From positions 1 through 64,000 of the forward strand of contig JASPKZ010009882.1 of the NCBI GenBank assembly GCA_030220185.1: DNA of 64,000 bases, read 5' to 3'. Position 1 is the first letter of the stretch. Each line of letters begins with the position of its first letter. Positions 33,251 through 44,322 of the stretch are shown one piece after another. The notes beneath the pieces were generated by a model. It had not been told where the DNA came from. It searched no databases and saw only the letters and a list, made by a program, of their open reading frames with translations. Both the position numbers and the translations under genes were made by a program. This DNA is from Diploptera punctata (taxonomy: Eukaryota; Arthropoda; Insecta; Blattodea; Blaberidae).

Positions 33251-34154
33251 ATAGAACTATTTTACTAAACGATCATTTTTATCAGCCAACACACCGGTAC
33301 CTCTCAAATATACGCAGAATGTACAGGATCTTATGTAATATTGAAGTTATTGTTTTTTTAAGATAAATGTAGAACAAAAGTAATCTATCAAAAATATGTG
33401 CGAAAAAATTAATAATTGCATAAACTCACAGTTATGAATGTGCAGTCAGTTATTTGAAACGTAGTTAGTAAAAAATGGAATAAACGAAGAGGGATTCACT
33501 CACTATTGCTAATTAACAAAATTAAATTGAACTGTATCAAACAATTGAAAACATGTTTTTGTTAAATACAATACGAGTAGTCCTAATTTAATTGTAGTTG
33601 GCCTCACGATGAAATAAGAACAATGACATGAAATTATCATCATCGTCATCCGCGGATTAAGCTTGTTGGCTCGTTACGGTTTCATGAAAGCTAAAATTGT
33701 TAAAATTGTTCAGATCATCTTCTGTATGGGCGTCCAACATTATTTTTATATAAATTTAATTTCTATTGAGTACTGTAGGTCCCTACCTTCGTTTTTATTG
33801 TATATTCATACGATGGTGAAAGTTGCAAATGTTTTGTGAATATTGCAGCACATGGTGGGTCTATGTAATGCTAACATATCTGTCATTTTATAGGACGGTA
33901 AAATAACTATATGAGACGTAGTATCAAATTTGGACTTTTAAGTGCATAACAATCCTGGGTAAGGATACCTTTTGAAGGGAATTAAGCCGTGTGTTTTAAG
34001 ATTTCGATTTACAGCAACTAGAAGAACCTCAAGCTTGAAGTATGAGGTCTTTCAGTAAAATTTTGCAGCCTTTTAAAGCACATATCTTGAATTGCGATTC
34101 TAAATATCTGCGTTAAGGAGATTCGTTAAAATAAAACACACATTAATAAAGCTA
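33251..34154. other. Mostly unassigned; SINE-J fragment at 33935-34060
   Basis: AT-rich. 33935-34060 carries the SINE-J body in plus orientation (gaagggaattaagccgtgtg, then ctagaagaacctcaagctt). Confidence 0.5.
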
Positions 34155-34320
34155 GGATTTAATACGGTCCACCGTTGAGAGGTAGTGGGACCGTCGTTAC
34201 CTAAGACACAACGGGTCGGGGTTCGATCTCCGGTAGGGACAAGTTTCCGGTTTGAGTTTTCTGGGGATTTTTCCTCACCCGAACACCACTTGGACATCAT
34301 AATCAACAATATAATTTTCG
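34155..34320 (+). mobile_element. SINE-G variant, copy 3
   Basis: Head gtccaccgttgagaggtagt, B-box ggggttcgatctccggtagg, then a shortened body tttttcctcacccgaacacc. Similar in type to 3102-3320. Confidence 0.7.
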
Positions 34321-35329
34321 ATTTGTTTGGTATGAATGTGCTTGTGAATGGTATATCTTTTCTTAAATGTTCGTATTGTCTCGGAGGTGGTACTGGCATA
34401 GAGCTGATCAATCCATTCACAGTCACTAAAGTAGACTATATATCTGAATCAGAGTCTTAAAACCCTCTCCTGACAGTTCGTGTTACCTAAAAAGAGGAAT
34501 ATTAAACTATGGTGAAGAAATAAAGAAATAATGTAACAAGACAATTTACTCATTAAACCTTATTTAGGTCTACTTTATAATTTATCGCAGTGAAAAATAG
34601 CAGAAATATATATATTCAATTGCTGCAAATTTAAATTAGATTTTCTATCCGAATTTACCAGATTCTTTATTCCCTATCCACAAACTTAATGATAGTCTAA
34701 GTTTGCTATGCGGTATAATAAATAATCAAGTTCTAAAAAGACTTAAATCTATAATTTTAAAAGCGTTTCTTTCCATATCTTCTTTTTACAGCGACAGATG
34801 CAAGTGATGCCAACCATGGAATCGTGTATACAGACCAGACGGTGGAAATTTATTTCAAATTTACTGCATTTGAGATATTGATGTCGGTATTGAAAAGGAT
34901 AATTTCGAAATATCGCATAACTCACAAGCAAATGTTTGGAATTGCAACACGATGATCTTGCTAACATATCTAACCTGTTAACTGCGGTTATTCATTTTTA
35001 TTTCTAAATGTACGAAAATTATTGTCTCTAAAGGAAACAAGTTTGATCTGTTCAAGGACGCCATCCTCCTCGAATCAGATGAAAAACACGAGGAGACAAG
35101 CAATTACACTTCCCAGTAACCTGTGCTATTGTCATAAAAATTTTAATCTCAATGCAGCTATCAAAAGAAACGAGTTATCGTTTAGTTATACCAACATTTT
35201 CTTCTAGCTCTTGGTAACAATAGACTTATAAAAATCTTCATAGGCCTAGGAACATGGTAAAACAAAAGAATTAACTCAATTGATATTAGGTTCGGATTGC
35301 AATAATAATAGTAATAATATTAACAATAA
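34321..35329. other. Unassigned AT-rich stretch
   Basis: No recognised element. Short frames at 34749-34967 and 35022-35207 have no motif. Confidence 0.4.
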
Positions 35330-35482
35330 TAATTTATTTGTATACAGATTTTTCAATGTTTACACATCTTTCTGTGTCTAAAGTTTTATTTTCTTTTTCC
35401 ACTCGTCCCTATCCATCCACTCCATGTCCTCCAGTCCTCTTGTTCTCATTTCAGTTTTTATTTCTTGCACCCATGAGTTTCG

Positions 35483-35483
<1 letters not shown>
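35330..35483 (-). mobile_element. LINE 3' end (fourth family, M), copy 1
   Basis: Matches 47683-47908 over acagatttttcaatgtttac to cttcttgcac-type sequence. On minus it runs towards an AAT/ATT tail at the low-coordinate side. Together the two copies suggest a 3' LINE end tailed by trinucleotides. Confidence 0.6.

Positions 35484-35538
<55 letters not shown>
35484..35538. repeat. (AAT)n microsatellite
   Basis: Trinucleotide tract, with a mixed aac/aat continuation to about 35578. Confidence 0.95.
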
Positions 35539-35582
35539 TCTAACGATAACAACAATAATAACTGTAATAATAATAATTTTGT

Positions 35583-35977
35583 TGTAAGCTCATGTTTCCC
35601 TTAACAGAGATTTAGGCGCTCTTCCCCTACAGGAAAGAATTTAAACAATACTAATTTAGTTACACTTATTTTCGTATAGATGTCATTTGAGTTATCCATG
35701 GTCAGCGTTCCGCCTCATACTGACATCTAGGAAACCAAGGTAGTACTAGGACGGGAAAATTCGGTAAATTTTGCTTAGAGGCCTTTTCATTCAGGCTTAA
35801 GGATTTTTACGAGCCTGAAAATCTTCAGACTCGGGACCCACGGTTTAAAATCCCTCCCGGAGGACTTGCTCCTTGGATTTTTCCGTCCAAAAAAATCCAT
35901 CGAACCCCGGCCGGGTTTGAACCCGCGACCCTCGGGACCAGAGGCAAGGAGCATATCCACTAGTCCGCCGCGGCCGA
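35583..35977 (-). mobile_element. SINE-I copy 3 (full length)
   Basis: tRNA-derived head on minus at about 35905-35977 (cggccgcggcggactagtgg; the B-box appears on plus as ccgggtttgaacccgcgacc) followed by the full body, ending ttaagggaaacatgagctta. Flanked on both sides by AAT tracts. Confidence 0.88.
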
Positions 35978-36020
35978 ATATAATAATAATAATAATGATA
36001 ATAATAATAATAATAAATAA

Positions 36021-36550
36021 TAATAACAATAAAGAGAGATTGGAACCGTTACAAATTCAGCAGAAACGAAACACAAACACTGAAAGGGGGCGTTACTTTA
36101 AAGCATACTAATAATGATGTCATGTGAAAATGTTTAACTCTTTTAGACTTTCTCCATGGTGCGTAGGACTAGAAGTCCCCTTAATTATAAAATAATAAAA
36201 TCCAAACTAATAACAAAGAGAGAGATAAGTGAAGTAATTATCTGTTAAGAATGGATATTTCCCTTAATGATAACGAATACACGCGCGCACACATATACAC
36301 ATTAATTGGGTGTGTGTGTGGACCTTCAAAAATGATACGCACATGATGCCGCAACAAGAGAACAGACGTAATCCAAAAATTGTCGAAGATGTTAATTATG
36401 ATGATATATGTGATACAAACATTGACAGTAACCAGACAACAAGCAGAGAGATTAATGGAAGTAGAAATTAATCTTTGAACGAGCTCAGCAAGAGAATCGG
36501 AGAAAGAAGAATTTTAAATACGGGATAAAAAAAGGAGGTAAATAAATATG

Positions 36551-36588
<38 letters not shown>
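36021..36588. other. Unassigned stretch ending in a (TA)n tract
   Basis: CA-type microsatellites near 36285-36325 and a pure TA tract at 36549-36589. No gene. Confidence 0.45.
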
Positions 36589-36591
<3 letters not shown>

Positions 36592-36720
36592 TAATATATA
36601 AAAAATACGTGTCACGTTGTTTGTCCGCGATGCAATCCTAAACTACTGAACCGATTTTAATAAAATTTTGCACACTGTGTGCAGTTTGATCCAACTTGAA
36701 ACTTAGGGAAGTTTATAACT
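36589..36720 (+). mobile_element. Helitron-like 5' terminus (tentative)
   Basis: tcttaatatataaaaaatac followed by gtgtcacgttgtttgtccgc and gaaccgattttaataaaatt. I recall this kind of sequence at the 5' ends of arthropod Helitron-type elements (start TC, then a conserved 'accgatttt' block). No matching CTRR/hairpin end was located. Confidence 0.4.
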
Positions 36721-36974
36721 AAATTTATAGTCGCATTACTTTTATTGCAAATTATCTGTTTATTATTTAACAAACAGTTATAATTATCTGTGAGTTCCAT
36801 ACGATTCTAACAGATGGCCGTGTAAGGTAATTGTTTTATTATTTAACCAGGTGGCTGTGCTTTTTGTTGCAACCGCGAATTTCAATTGAATTACAAATAT
36901 TGATTATTTCATAATTTAAGTGTGTTTGTGTTTATTTTATTTTCAATATATTTTATTATTTATATTAATTTCGT

Positions 36975-37220
36975 ATATAAGTATTAGTTTTAAGTAATCT
37001 GGCTGAAAGACAGCAACATAATTTAAATTTAATTGGACCGAGAAGAGACATTGAATGGTATCCTGAATCAGTTCTAGAGACCATGAATGATAAGACATCA
37101 AGTGAATTTCCGCAAATTGGTATAGGCTTATGTGACATAAATCTTACATTTAAGAAGAATGTCAATTTAAAACATATGAAGGTCCTAAGGAACGGAATAA
37201 CAGAACTGTAAGTAAGTCTG
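36975..37220 (+). other. Unidentified open segment upstream of the Jockey-like ORF1
   Basis: Plus-strand frame open for about 75 codons without an early ATG: NLAERQQHNLNLIGPRRDIE, then WYPESVLETMNDKTSSEFPQ and KKNVNLKHMKVLRNGITEL-stop. It is preceded by a T-rich tract ending in ttag and followed by gtaagtaag, so exon-like boundaries exist. I do not recognise the protein. It may be the 5' part of the adjacent retroelement or an unrelated exon. Confidence 0.35.
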
Positions 37221-37261
37221 TTTGTTTCTGTAATATTAGGCATATTATTATAACTATCTCC

Positions 37262-37636
37262 ATGCCTCAATTAAATGAAAAACAAAATGACTATAATATA
37301 TCACAAGATGATAATACTATGCAGAGACTTCATGTTGATGATGAGAATCCAAACTGCCAACAAGTTCGTAGAAAAAAACGAAAGTATAATGAAATCAGCA
37401 AGCCTTCTCAAAATATTCCATCAATAAATGTATATAATCCTTATGATACACTTATGGATGATACTGAGAATACAGACAACATTAATTCATCTCAATCAAC
37501 AAAACCACTTCCACATAAACCACCACCCATATTTATACCGGGTGTAGTTAACGTACCAGAACTAAAAAATTGCGTAAAACAAAAACTTTCTGATTTAGAT
37601 TTCTCACTGAGTTTACTACAACATAATTTAACGTAT
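37262..37636 (+). pseudogene. Jockey/R1-like retrotransposon ORF1 (gag-like) fragment
   Basis: The ATG at 37262 opens a frame rich in Asn, Asp, Gln and Lys (RRKKRKYNEISKPSQ). It is followed by PLPHKPPPIFIPGVVNVPEL and KNCVKQKLSDLDFSL. The K/R-PPPI-x-(I/V) motif with a following hydrophobic segment is typical of the gag-like ORF1 of Jockey-clade non-LTR elements, just upstream of the zinc knuckles. The frame is cut at about 37636 by SINE-G, whose sequence supplies the final residues of the apparent 135-codon frame (FIGVFPHL). No zinc knuckles or ORF2 follow. Confidence 0.65.
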
Positions 37637-37886
37637 GAGATTTTTATCGGGGTTTTTCCTCACCTGTAAGACAAATGTCAGGAATACTTTAAGACCCAAA
37701 CGGCCCCGAAATCATATGGCCATAATCATCATCATCATCCCTATCATTATTATCTTCATCATCATCATCCTTCACCGGTGTGGAAAGCAACGGGAAGCTA
37801 CCTCACCTACAATTTCCTAGTAAAGCTGCAAGCATAGCATAGATTGCAGTGAAGGACCTGCCCTCGGGTAGAATTACTATGGATGG

Positions 37887-37890
<4 letters not shown>
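37636..37890 (+). mobile_element. SINE-G copy 4, 5' truncated
   Basis: Begins within the body at gagatttttatcggggttt, followed by the cctcacctgtaagacaaatg block, a CAT/ATC microsatellite, caccggtgtggaaagcaacg and gattgcagtgaaggacctgc. The tRNA head is missing. It ends in ggatggag and a TA tract. Confidence 0.88.
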
Positions 37891-37919
<29 letters not shown>

Positions 37920-38460
37920 ATTACATATTAGGGAGTTCGTCTGAGGTGGTACGGAATTTAAAATAATATGCGAGAAAAGAATAAAGTGATAGAGACTGAA
38001 ATGAACGGTAGAAGGGAAAAAAATAAAGAGTAAACCAGGAAAATAGTGCAGCATTTTCAAAATTGAAATTAGTTGACCATCCCGATTGAAAAATTAGTGA
38101 AAAAAGTTTGAGGTTGGATCTTATCAAATAAGTAGTAAATGTTATTATCAGTCTGGTCGGCACCGGTATTTGAACCATAGTCCTTCCGAATACGAGTCTC
38201 AAACGCTACAGCTAAGCCAACTCGATTGGTGAAGCTAGAGTTATTTGAATTAAGAATGGCTAATTTCTCTATTACATTAATTGCGGCTTTTAGACCGTGG
38301 CAATAATCAGGCGGCTAGGAAACCTCTAGAGCCTCAAGTCAAGGTCTTTAATCAAACTTATTCACAGATACGAAGTTACAAGAGTCAATTTAAAATGTCC
38401 AGATTAAACTCTGTAATTTCTTCCCCACATGTAGAATACTGCATGTACAAATTAATATAA
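37891..38460. other. Unassigned stretch
   Basis: TA microsatellite at 37892-37912 and a tRNA-like B-box remnant on minus near 38163-38180 (ggtatttgaaccatagtcct). Otherwise nothing recognised. Confidence 0.4.
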
Positions 38461-38762
38461 AGTAAAGTAAAGTATTCCCACTACAGGCCTCAGGATGCCC
38501 TTGGGGTAGTAGGAGGTTAAGGCTCCCACTTTTCTAGATAATCAGCACTTGATGTCAGCCGGGTTGCCAGCCCTGCGTAACGGCCGCCTTTACCCCCAGA
38601 ACAAGCGTCTGGTACTCATTTACGTTAGAGGCTGAGTCGACCCCAGGGCCATAGTGCCGCGAGAAGGTTTGGGTCAGTTTAAAAATCCTGACCCCACCGC
38701 GACTTGAACCCTCGATCTTCCGGCTTGTAGCGCAGTGCCTTAACCACTACGCTACGGCAGGC
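38461..38762 (-). mobile_element. SINE-H copy 3 (full length)
   Basis: (AAAGT)n at 38461-38472 is the tail. The body contains ccgggttgccagccctgcgt and gaggctgagtcgacccc. The head at about 38695-38762 has the A-box TAGCGTAGTGGTTAAGGC and B-box GAGGGTTCAAGTC on minus. Confidence 0.9.
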
Positions 38763-38794
38763 ATAGTTTTCTTTAATTTCCCTATAATACCGCA

Positions 38795-39165
38795 AATTTT
38801 TGGACCAAAGAGAGATGAACAGACAGGTGAATGGAGAAGACTACTTAACAATGAACTATATGATCTTTATAGGAAGCCAGATATAATAAGAACAGTTAAG
38901 TCTCGTAGACTGGAATGGGCAGGACATGTTGCACGTATGGGGAATGAAAGACTTGCACGGAAGCTTCTTGTAGGAAAGCCAGAGGGAAAACGCCCAGTTG
39001 GTAGACCAAGAATGAGCTGGGAGAATAATATTAACTATGATTTGAGGGAAGTAGATTATAAGGGAATGATTGGAAAGCATTAGCTCAGGATATGGATGTA
39101 TGGAGAGCTTATGTCCGCACGGCCATGAACCTACAGGTTCGATAGTGCCAGTGCGTAAGTAAGTA
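38795..39165 (+). mobile_element. LINE-A 3' part, copy 7
   Basis: Starts near the FGPKRDEQT block and proceeds through RTVKSRRLEWAGHVARMG and GKPEGKRPVGRPRM to the 3' signature caggttcgatagtgccagtg with a GTAA-type tail. One base is missing in the VDYTGND block (ttataagggaatgatt). Confidence 0.9.
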
Positions 39166-39249
39166 TAATACCGCATATTATTTAAATTTGTCTCTCTTTG
39201 ACTTTTGATAAATACCAAGTACAAGTTTATTATTCAACGAATATCATTG

Positions 39250-39512
39250 CAACTCAGGTCATTAGCTCCGAAATTCAAATCTGGCCTTGATAGTTCCGAC
39301 AGATTTTTCTCAGAGAGACCTTATTTCAGCCTTGAGGTTATTTTTAGTACCCTAATTCTACGACACTGACACACGGCTTTATTTCCCTTCTGATAGAAGT
39401 TACAGGCCTATATAAGCTTTTTACGCACATAAAATTAATTAACTTTGGCAGGGTTTTAACCCGTGAACCTAAGACACAGAAGTGAGTATGGTCTCCTTCG
39501 GGACCGACAACT
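39250..39512 (-). mobile_element. SINE-J copy 2
   Basis: Body blocks gaccttatttcagccttgag and gacacacggctttatttccc. The head on minus carries a B-box seen on plus as ggcagggttttaacccgtg. Confidence 0.65.
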
Positions 39513-39544
39513 TTGATTTTGAAAATTTCAAATCGCAAAAGTAA

Positions 39545-40915
39545 TTTGTCTATAATAGTAAAAAATAAATAATAGTTTTAAAAACTAAAACAACACGCTT
39601 TTATTAGAAAACCAAACTAAAAAATGAAAACTAATTTTAATTTCCAACACGCTTGGGATAAAATTAAAGTGATCGACAAAAAATCATCTTCAACACATAT
39701 AGAATAAAACTAGAGTTATCAACAAAAATAAAATAATTTTACGATCAAAATCGTGGGGTGCTCTATATCAATTAATATATTTGATAATAAACAGATATAG
39801 GCAAAAGTAAAGTCTCTAAGAAGAAAATGTAAACATCATAAAAACCACCCCACGCTTTTGATGGTAAAATGATTTTCTTGTTGTTGATAACTCTAGCTTT
39901 ATTCTATATGTGTCGGAGATGATTTTTTTTGTTGACCACTTTAATTTTATTCCAAGCCTGTTGGAAATTAAAATTATTTTTCATTTTTTAGCTCGGTTTT
40001 CCAATAAAGCGTGTTTTAGTTTTTAAAACTATTATTTATTTTTTATTTTTTAGTTTTAATATTTTGCAGAATAAGATAAAAACGTAAATATCTTTAAATT
40101 CGGTACTATTGTAGTATGAGCTAAAAGTAATACTCTTCTAAAAAAATCCTCCCAGCCGAATTTGAACCAGCGACCTATGAATTACTGAAATTATATACCA
40201 CTACAGTTCACCGCTCTACCAACTAAGCTCTTACAACGATTGACAAAAAAGTCGACAAGTCCGTAACCTATTATACCAGATTTAATTTTTTTTTTCTGAT
40301 GATTCTGGCCAGGATTTTAAAAACAAAATATGAAATTATTGTACTGTCACGGGACCTTTACAAGCATGCAAAGTTTCAAGTCAATCCAATGTTTCTAAGT
40401 GGGTGAAAATAGTGTTAAAAGATTCCGTTACATAGATACAAATACACATTTTTTGATTTTCTGATTATTCTGGCAAGGAGTTTAAAAGCAAATACGAAAT
40501 TACTGTATTGTCACGGGTCCTTTACAAGTATACAAAGTTTCAGGTCGATCCAATGTTTCTAAGTGGGTGAGAATCGTCTTCAAAGATTCCGTTACATAGA
40601 TACAAGGACACTTTTTTATTTTCTGGTGATTCTGGCCAGGATTTTAGAAAATAAATATGAAATTATAGTATTGTCACGGATCCTTTACCGGTATAGAAAG
40701 TTTCAAGTCGATCCAATGCTTCTAAGTGGGTGAAAATCGTGTTCAAAGATTCCGTTACATAATTACAAAGACACGTTTTTTGATTTGCTGATGATTCTGG
40801 CCAGGATTTTAGAAAGAAAATGTTGTATTGTCACGGATCCTTTACAAGTATACAAAGTTTCAAGTCGATCCAATGATTTTAAGGGGATGAAAATCGCGTT
40901 GAATGATTCCGTCAC

Positions 40916-40946
<31 letters not shown>

Positions 40947-40965
40947 CAAGTCAAGCTAATATAAA
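39545..40965 (-). mobile_element. Foldback/tRNA-Tyr composite element, copy 2 (four tail units)
   Basis: Foldback arms at about 39589-39780 and 39840-40030, tRNA-Tyr-like part at 40147-40237, then four tail units of about 160 bp. The units begin at the gattctggccagg motif near 40303, 40464, 40629 and 40794. Then (GATA)n at 40916-40947 and the closing agctaatataaagcgtgtaa. Copy 3 begins directly afterwards. Confidence 0.85.
40147..40237 (-). pseudogene. tRNA-Tyr-derived sequence in composite copy 2
   Basis: Same layout as 1991-2084: AGCTTAGTTGGTAGAGCGG, ACTGTAG, insert, ATTCATAGGTCGCTGGTTC. Substitutions in the D-arm and B-box (GGTTCAAATTC) and unpaired acceptor ends indicate decay. Confidence 0.75.
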
Positions 40966-41555
40966 GCGTGTAAATAAATAATAATTTAAAAAAACTAAAA
41001 CAACACGCTTTATTAGAAAACGGAACTAAATAATGAAAAATAATTTTAATTTCCAACACGTTTGGGATAAAATTAAAGTGGCCAATAAAAAAATCATCTC
41101 CAACACATATAGATTAACACTAGAGTTATCAACAAAAAGAAAATAATTTAGCATCAAAAGCGTGGTGTGCTATTTGTGATTTTTACATTTTTTTCTTAGA
41201 GACTTTACTTTTACTAATATCTGTTTATTATCAAATATATTAATTGATATAGAGCACCACACACTTTTGATGGTAAAATGATTTTCTTTTTGTTGATAAC
41301 TCTAGTTTTGTTCTGTAGGTGTTGGAGATGATTTTTTTGTTGACCACTTTAATTTTATCCCAAGTGTGTTGGAAATTAAAATTATTTTTCCTTTTTTAGT
41401 TCGGTTTTCTAATAAAGCGTGTTGTTTTATTTTTTAAACAATTATTATTTTTTTATTTTTTAGTTTCAATATTTTATAGAATAAGATAAAAATGTAAATA
41501 TCCTTAAATTCGATACTATTGTAGTATGAGCTAAAAGTAATACTCTTATAAAAAA

Positions 41556-41649
41556 CCTCCTCCAGCCGGATTTGCACCCGCGACCTATGGATTACTGAAA
41601 TTTTATACCACTAGAGTTCACCGCTCTACCAACTGAGCTCTTAACAACG
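41556..41649 (-). pseudogene. tRNA-Tyr-derived sequence in composite copy 3
   Basis: GAGCTCAGTTGGTAGAGCGG on minus, the intron-like insert, then ATCCATAGGTCGCGGGTGCA. The B-box is altered (GGTGCAAATCC), so it is probably not transcribed as tRNA. Confidence 0.75.
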
Positions 41650-42007
41650 ATTGACTAAAAAGTCGACAAGTCCGCAACCTATTATACCAGTTTTCATTTT
41701 TTTGATTTTTCTGATGATTCTGGCCATGATTTTAGAAACAAAATATGAAATTATTGTATTGTCATGGGTCATTTACAAGTATACAAAGTTTCAAGTCGAT
41801 CCAATGTTTCTAAGTGTGTGAAAATCATGTTCAAAGATTCCGTTACATAGATACAAAGACACTTTTTTATTTTCTGATGATCCTGGCCAGGATTTTAGAA
41901 CAAAATATGAAATTATTGTATTGTCACGGGTCCTTTACAAGTATACAAAGTTTCAAGTCGATCCAATGATTTTAAGTGGTTGAAAATTGCGTTGAACGAT
42001 TCCGTTA

Positions 42008-42008
42008 C

Positions 42009-42063
<55 letters not shown>

Positions 42064-42120
42064 TATGGATAGATAGATAGATGGATGGATGGATAGATAG
42101 ATGGATGGATAGATCGAAAG
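42008..42120. repeat. (GATA)n/(GATG)n microsatellite
   Basis: Tetranucleotide array inside composite copy 3. The 87-codon minus frame with repeated IYLS is its translation. Confidence 0.95.
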
Positions 42121-42150
42121 ATACAGGTCAAGCTAATATAAAGCGTGTAA

Positions 42151-42438
42151 AATGGACATAAATCAACACCACCCATTCTATCAGTAATTTAAAGCAAAAA
42201 GTGAATGAAATAACTGTTAATTCGTGAAAATCAGAAATTCTGGATCAAGAAAAAAGTTCTCTTATGAAGAAAATTTAGCTGCAATACAGAATCTCCTAAT
42301 TTAGTAAATCAAATAAACGAATAAATAATAAAATAATTTTGTCTGTTAACGGAATTCAGAGGGCCAGTGCTATATCCACTCTTAAATGCAAGAGACGCTG
42401 TCCTAAACATGTACAGTATTTATATATCTTTCTACCCA
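42151..42438. other. Unassigned AT-rich stretch
   Basis: Nothing recognised. Confidence 0.4.
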
Positions 42439-43194
42439 CATAAGTAATGCCACTAGTGATTTACAAATTATGGATAAATTCACGACTCATGAAGTGAGGA
42501 ATTAATTTATCTAGGAAATATGGTAATCAAGAGTGGCATTTTTAGGACTATTCAACAAATAAAATTAAGTTGTTTACTCACAAATCATTATTTAATTATA
42601 GTTATTTTAAAATATTTATACATTTAATGTAAACGACGATGTTTGAAAACAAATGAGGAAAGTTTGTTAGGCTTAATTTGTTCTTCACTGCAACCAGATC
42701 ATATTATTTATTGCCAAAAGATCGCAATATTTTAAGAATACACCCTAGTGGAGAAAAAATGAAACACATCAAATAGTTTATAACCAACATTATAGGTTAT
42801 TAATTAATTTCTGATGTCCTATGATGCAAATTATATTTTTCTGGAACGTAAATTGCTGGGAAATAACACGTTTAATAAAGTGCAAAGAGTGATTTACCTT
42901 TATTGTAGTATAATCAATTACTAAAAATGTTTTTTCTATTATATCCCGCAAGCAGTACATGTTTACATTCGTGCACTATATATACAATCTGGTAGTCGTA
43001 TTTCTTGGAGAGTCAATCATTGCAAAATAATACTCTGACCTATTCAGAATGTTAAAAAAGAAGGGGCTTGATTTTAATATATTAAATTAAACTGATAAAA
43101 TCGAGGTGAAAAACGACTGTGATTATTTGTAAATCAAAATTCATTGAAATGTGATAGGTCATTGACTCCCATTTGGGGCATGAGTTAAATAGTC
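42439..43194 (+). mobile_element. Family F element, copy 3 (longest)
   Basis: Hairpin end (gccactagtgatttacaaat ... ggtaatcaagagtggc), full interior with caaccagatcatattattta and acacatcaaatag, and the closing ggggcatgagttaaatagtc. Confidence 0.85.
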
Positions 43195-43211
43195 TATATA
43201 AATAAATAGTG

Positions 43212-43526
43212 TTCCGCGCCGTAGCCGATTGGTTTAAAGTGCAGAACTAGGAACTAGAGGTGAATCGAATCCCCCTTAGGAAATACATTTTCTCGTGGAA
43301 TTTCGGTCAATAACGGAGCGGTGCCCACCCAGCATCGAGAGGAATTTGGGTAACTACAATAAGTAGCGACTCAAGGTTAAGAAAACCAGCTATAACGGTT
43401 AGGGTAACTCGACACGCTGGCCAAATGTCACACTTATACTGGCTAAATGATCGCCCACCTCTGTAAATTACAAATGGACGTGAGGCCAGCAGTCTTCCGG
43501 CCCTGCCGATCTATGGAATTTCATTT
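43212..43526 (+). mobile_element. SINE-K copy 3
   Basis: ttccgcgccgtagccgattg head; body with cgtggaatttcggtcaataa and gaggaatttgggtaactac. It ends near ggaatttcattttaaat, then a LINE-R fragment begins. Confidence 0.82.
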
Positions 43527-43552
43527 TAAATAAATACACACTACTCCCACAT

Positions 43553-44060
43553 TTTGGCTATTGTGACGTTCTACTAACTGACATAAGTGACGGATTGTTG
43601 GACAAACTGCAGCGTGTCCGTAATATGTGTATCAGATTCATATTTAATGTTCGAAAATACAATCACATTTCTCCATTTTTCCACGAATTGTCATGGCCAC
43701 ATCTAAAAGAGAGAAGAAAATTGCATTGCCTACTTCTCTTATTTAAGATCCTACATACCTCGATTCCCAATTATTTATCATCTCGTTTCCAGTATCTATC
43801 CTCAAACCATAACTTAAACACAAGATCAAAACATAGTCTCTTGCTTAATATACCGCAACATAGGACATCACATCACTCCATGTCATATACTATCTTCACT
43901 TCTCATAACTGGAATTCCCTACCACAAGAAATAAGGGGCTGCCGGACATTGACGTCTTTTAAAAGAAATCTAAATTTATATTTGCTCTAACCTCGACTTC
44001 ATTATTATCTAGTGTAAGGAATATATATATATTAATTGGTGTTTCTCGTATAATTTATCA
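43553..44060 (+). mobile_element. LINE-R 3' part, copy 3, open for about 150 codons
   Basis: Open plus-strand frame (ATG at 43595, but open upstream to about 43550 as LPHFGYCDVLLTDISD). It continues LLDKLQRVRNMCIRFIFNVR, HELSWPHLKERRKLHCLLLL, FKILHTSIPNYLSSRF and HNWNSLPQEIRGCRTLTSFK, then RNLNLYLL-stop at 43990. This is the usual end of Jockey/CR1/I-type reverse-transcriptase proteins (D-Y-C-D ... LQ ... CIRFI ... WNSLP ... FK). The reverse-transcriptase core is absent because of 5' truncation. The 3' UTR is shared with 58900-59012 (inverted) up to about 44060. Confidence 0.88.
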
Positions 44061-44291
44061 TATTTATACTATTATTAGTATTATTATTATCTTCTTCTTC
44101 TTCCTTCCAAGTATTAGGCCAAGGCCTGTTACGATCCTATAGAAAATTTTCCCTCCAACGTACGAGGGAAATTCTCGTATAAGACTTGAAAGCATAATAA
44201 TAGTCCTATTATTATTATTATCGTTATTATAATTATTATTATAAGTTATTATCATTATTATATCATTATTATCATCATTGTTATATTATTA

Positions 44292-44322
<31 letters not shown>

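Larger units (their letters stand above)
40966..42150 (-). mobile_element. Foldback/tRNA-Tyr composite element, copy 3 (two tail units)
   Basis: Foldback arms at about 40990-41200 and 41270-41430, tRNA-Tyr-like part at 41556-41649, tail units starting near 41716 and 41878, then a long GATA/GATG tract (42008-42120) and caggtcaagctaatataaag. It is head-to-tail with copy 2. Confidence 0.85.

Noticed and set aside
36975..37220. Calling the open segment a named host exon
   Set aside because: Borders are plausible but I do not recognise the protein, and it sits against retroelement sequence.
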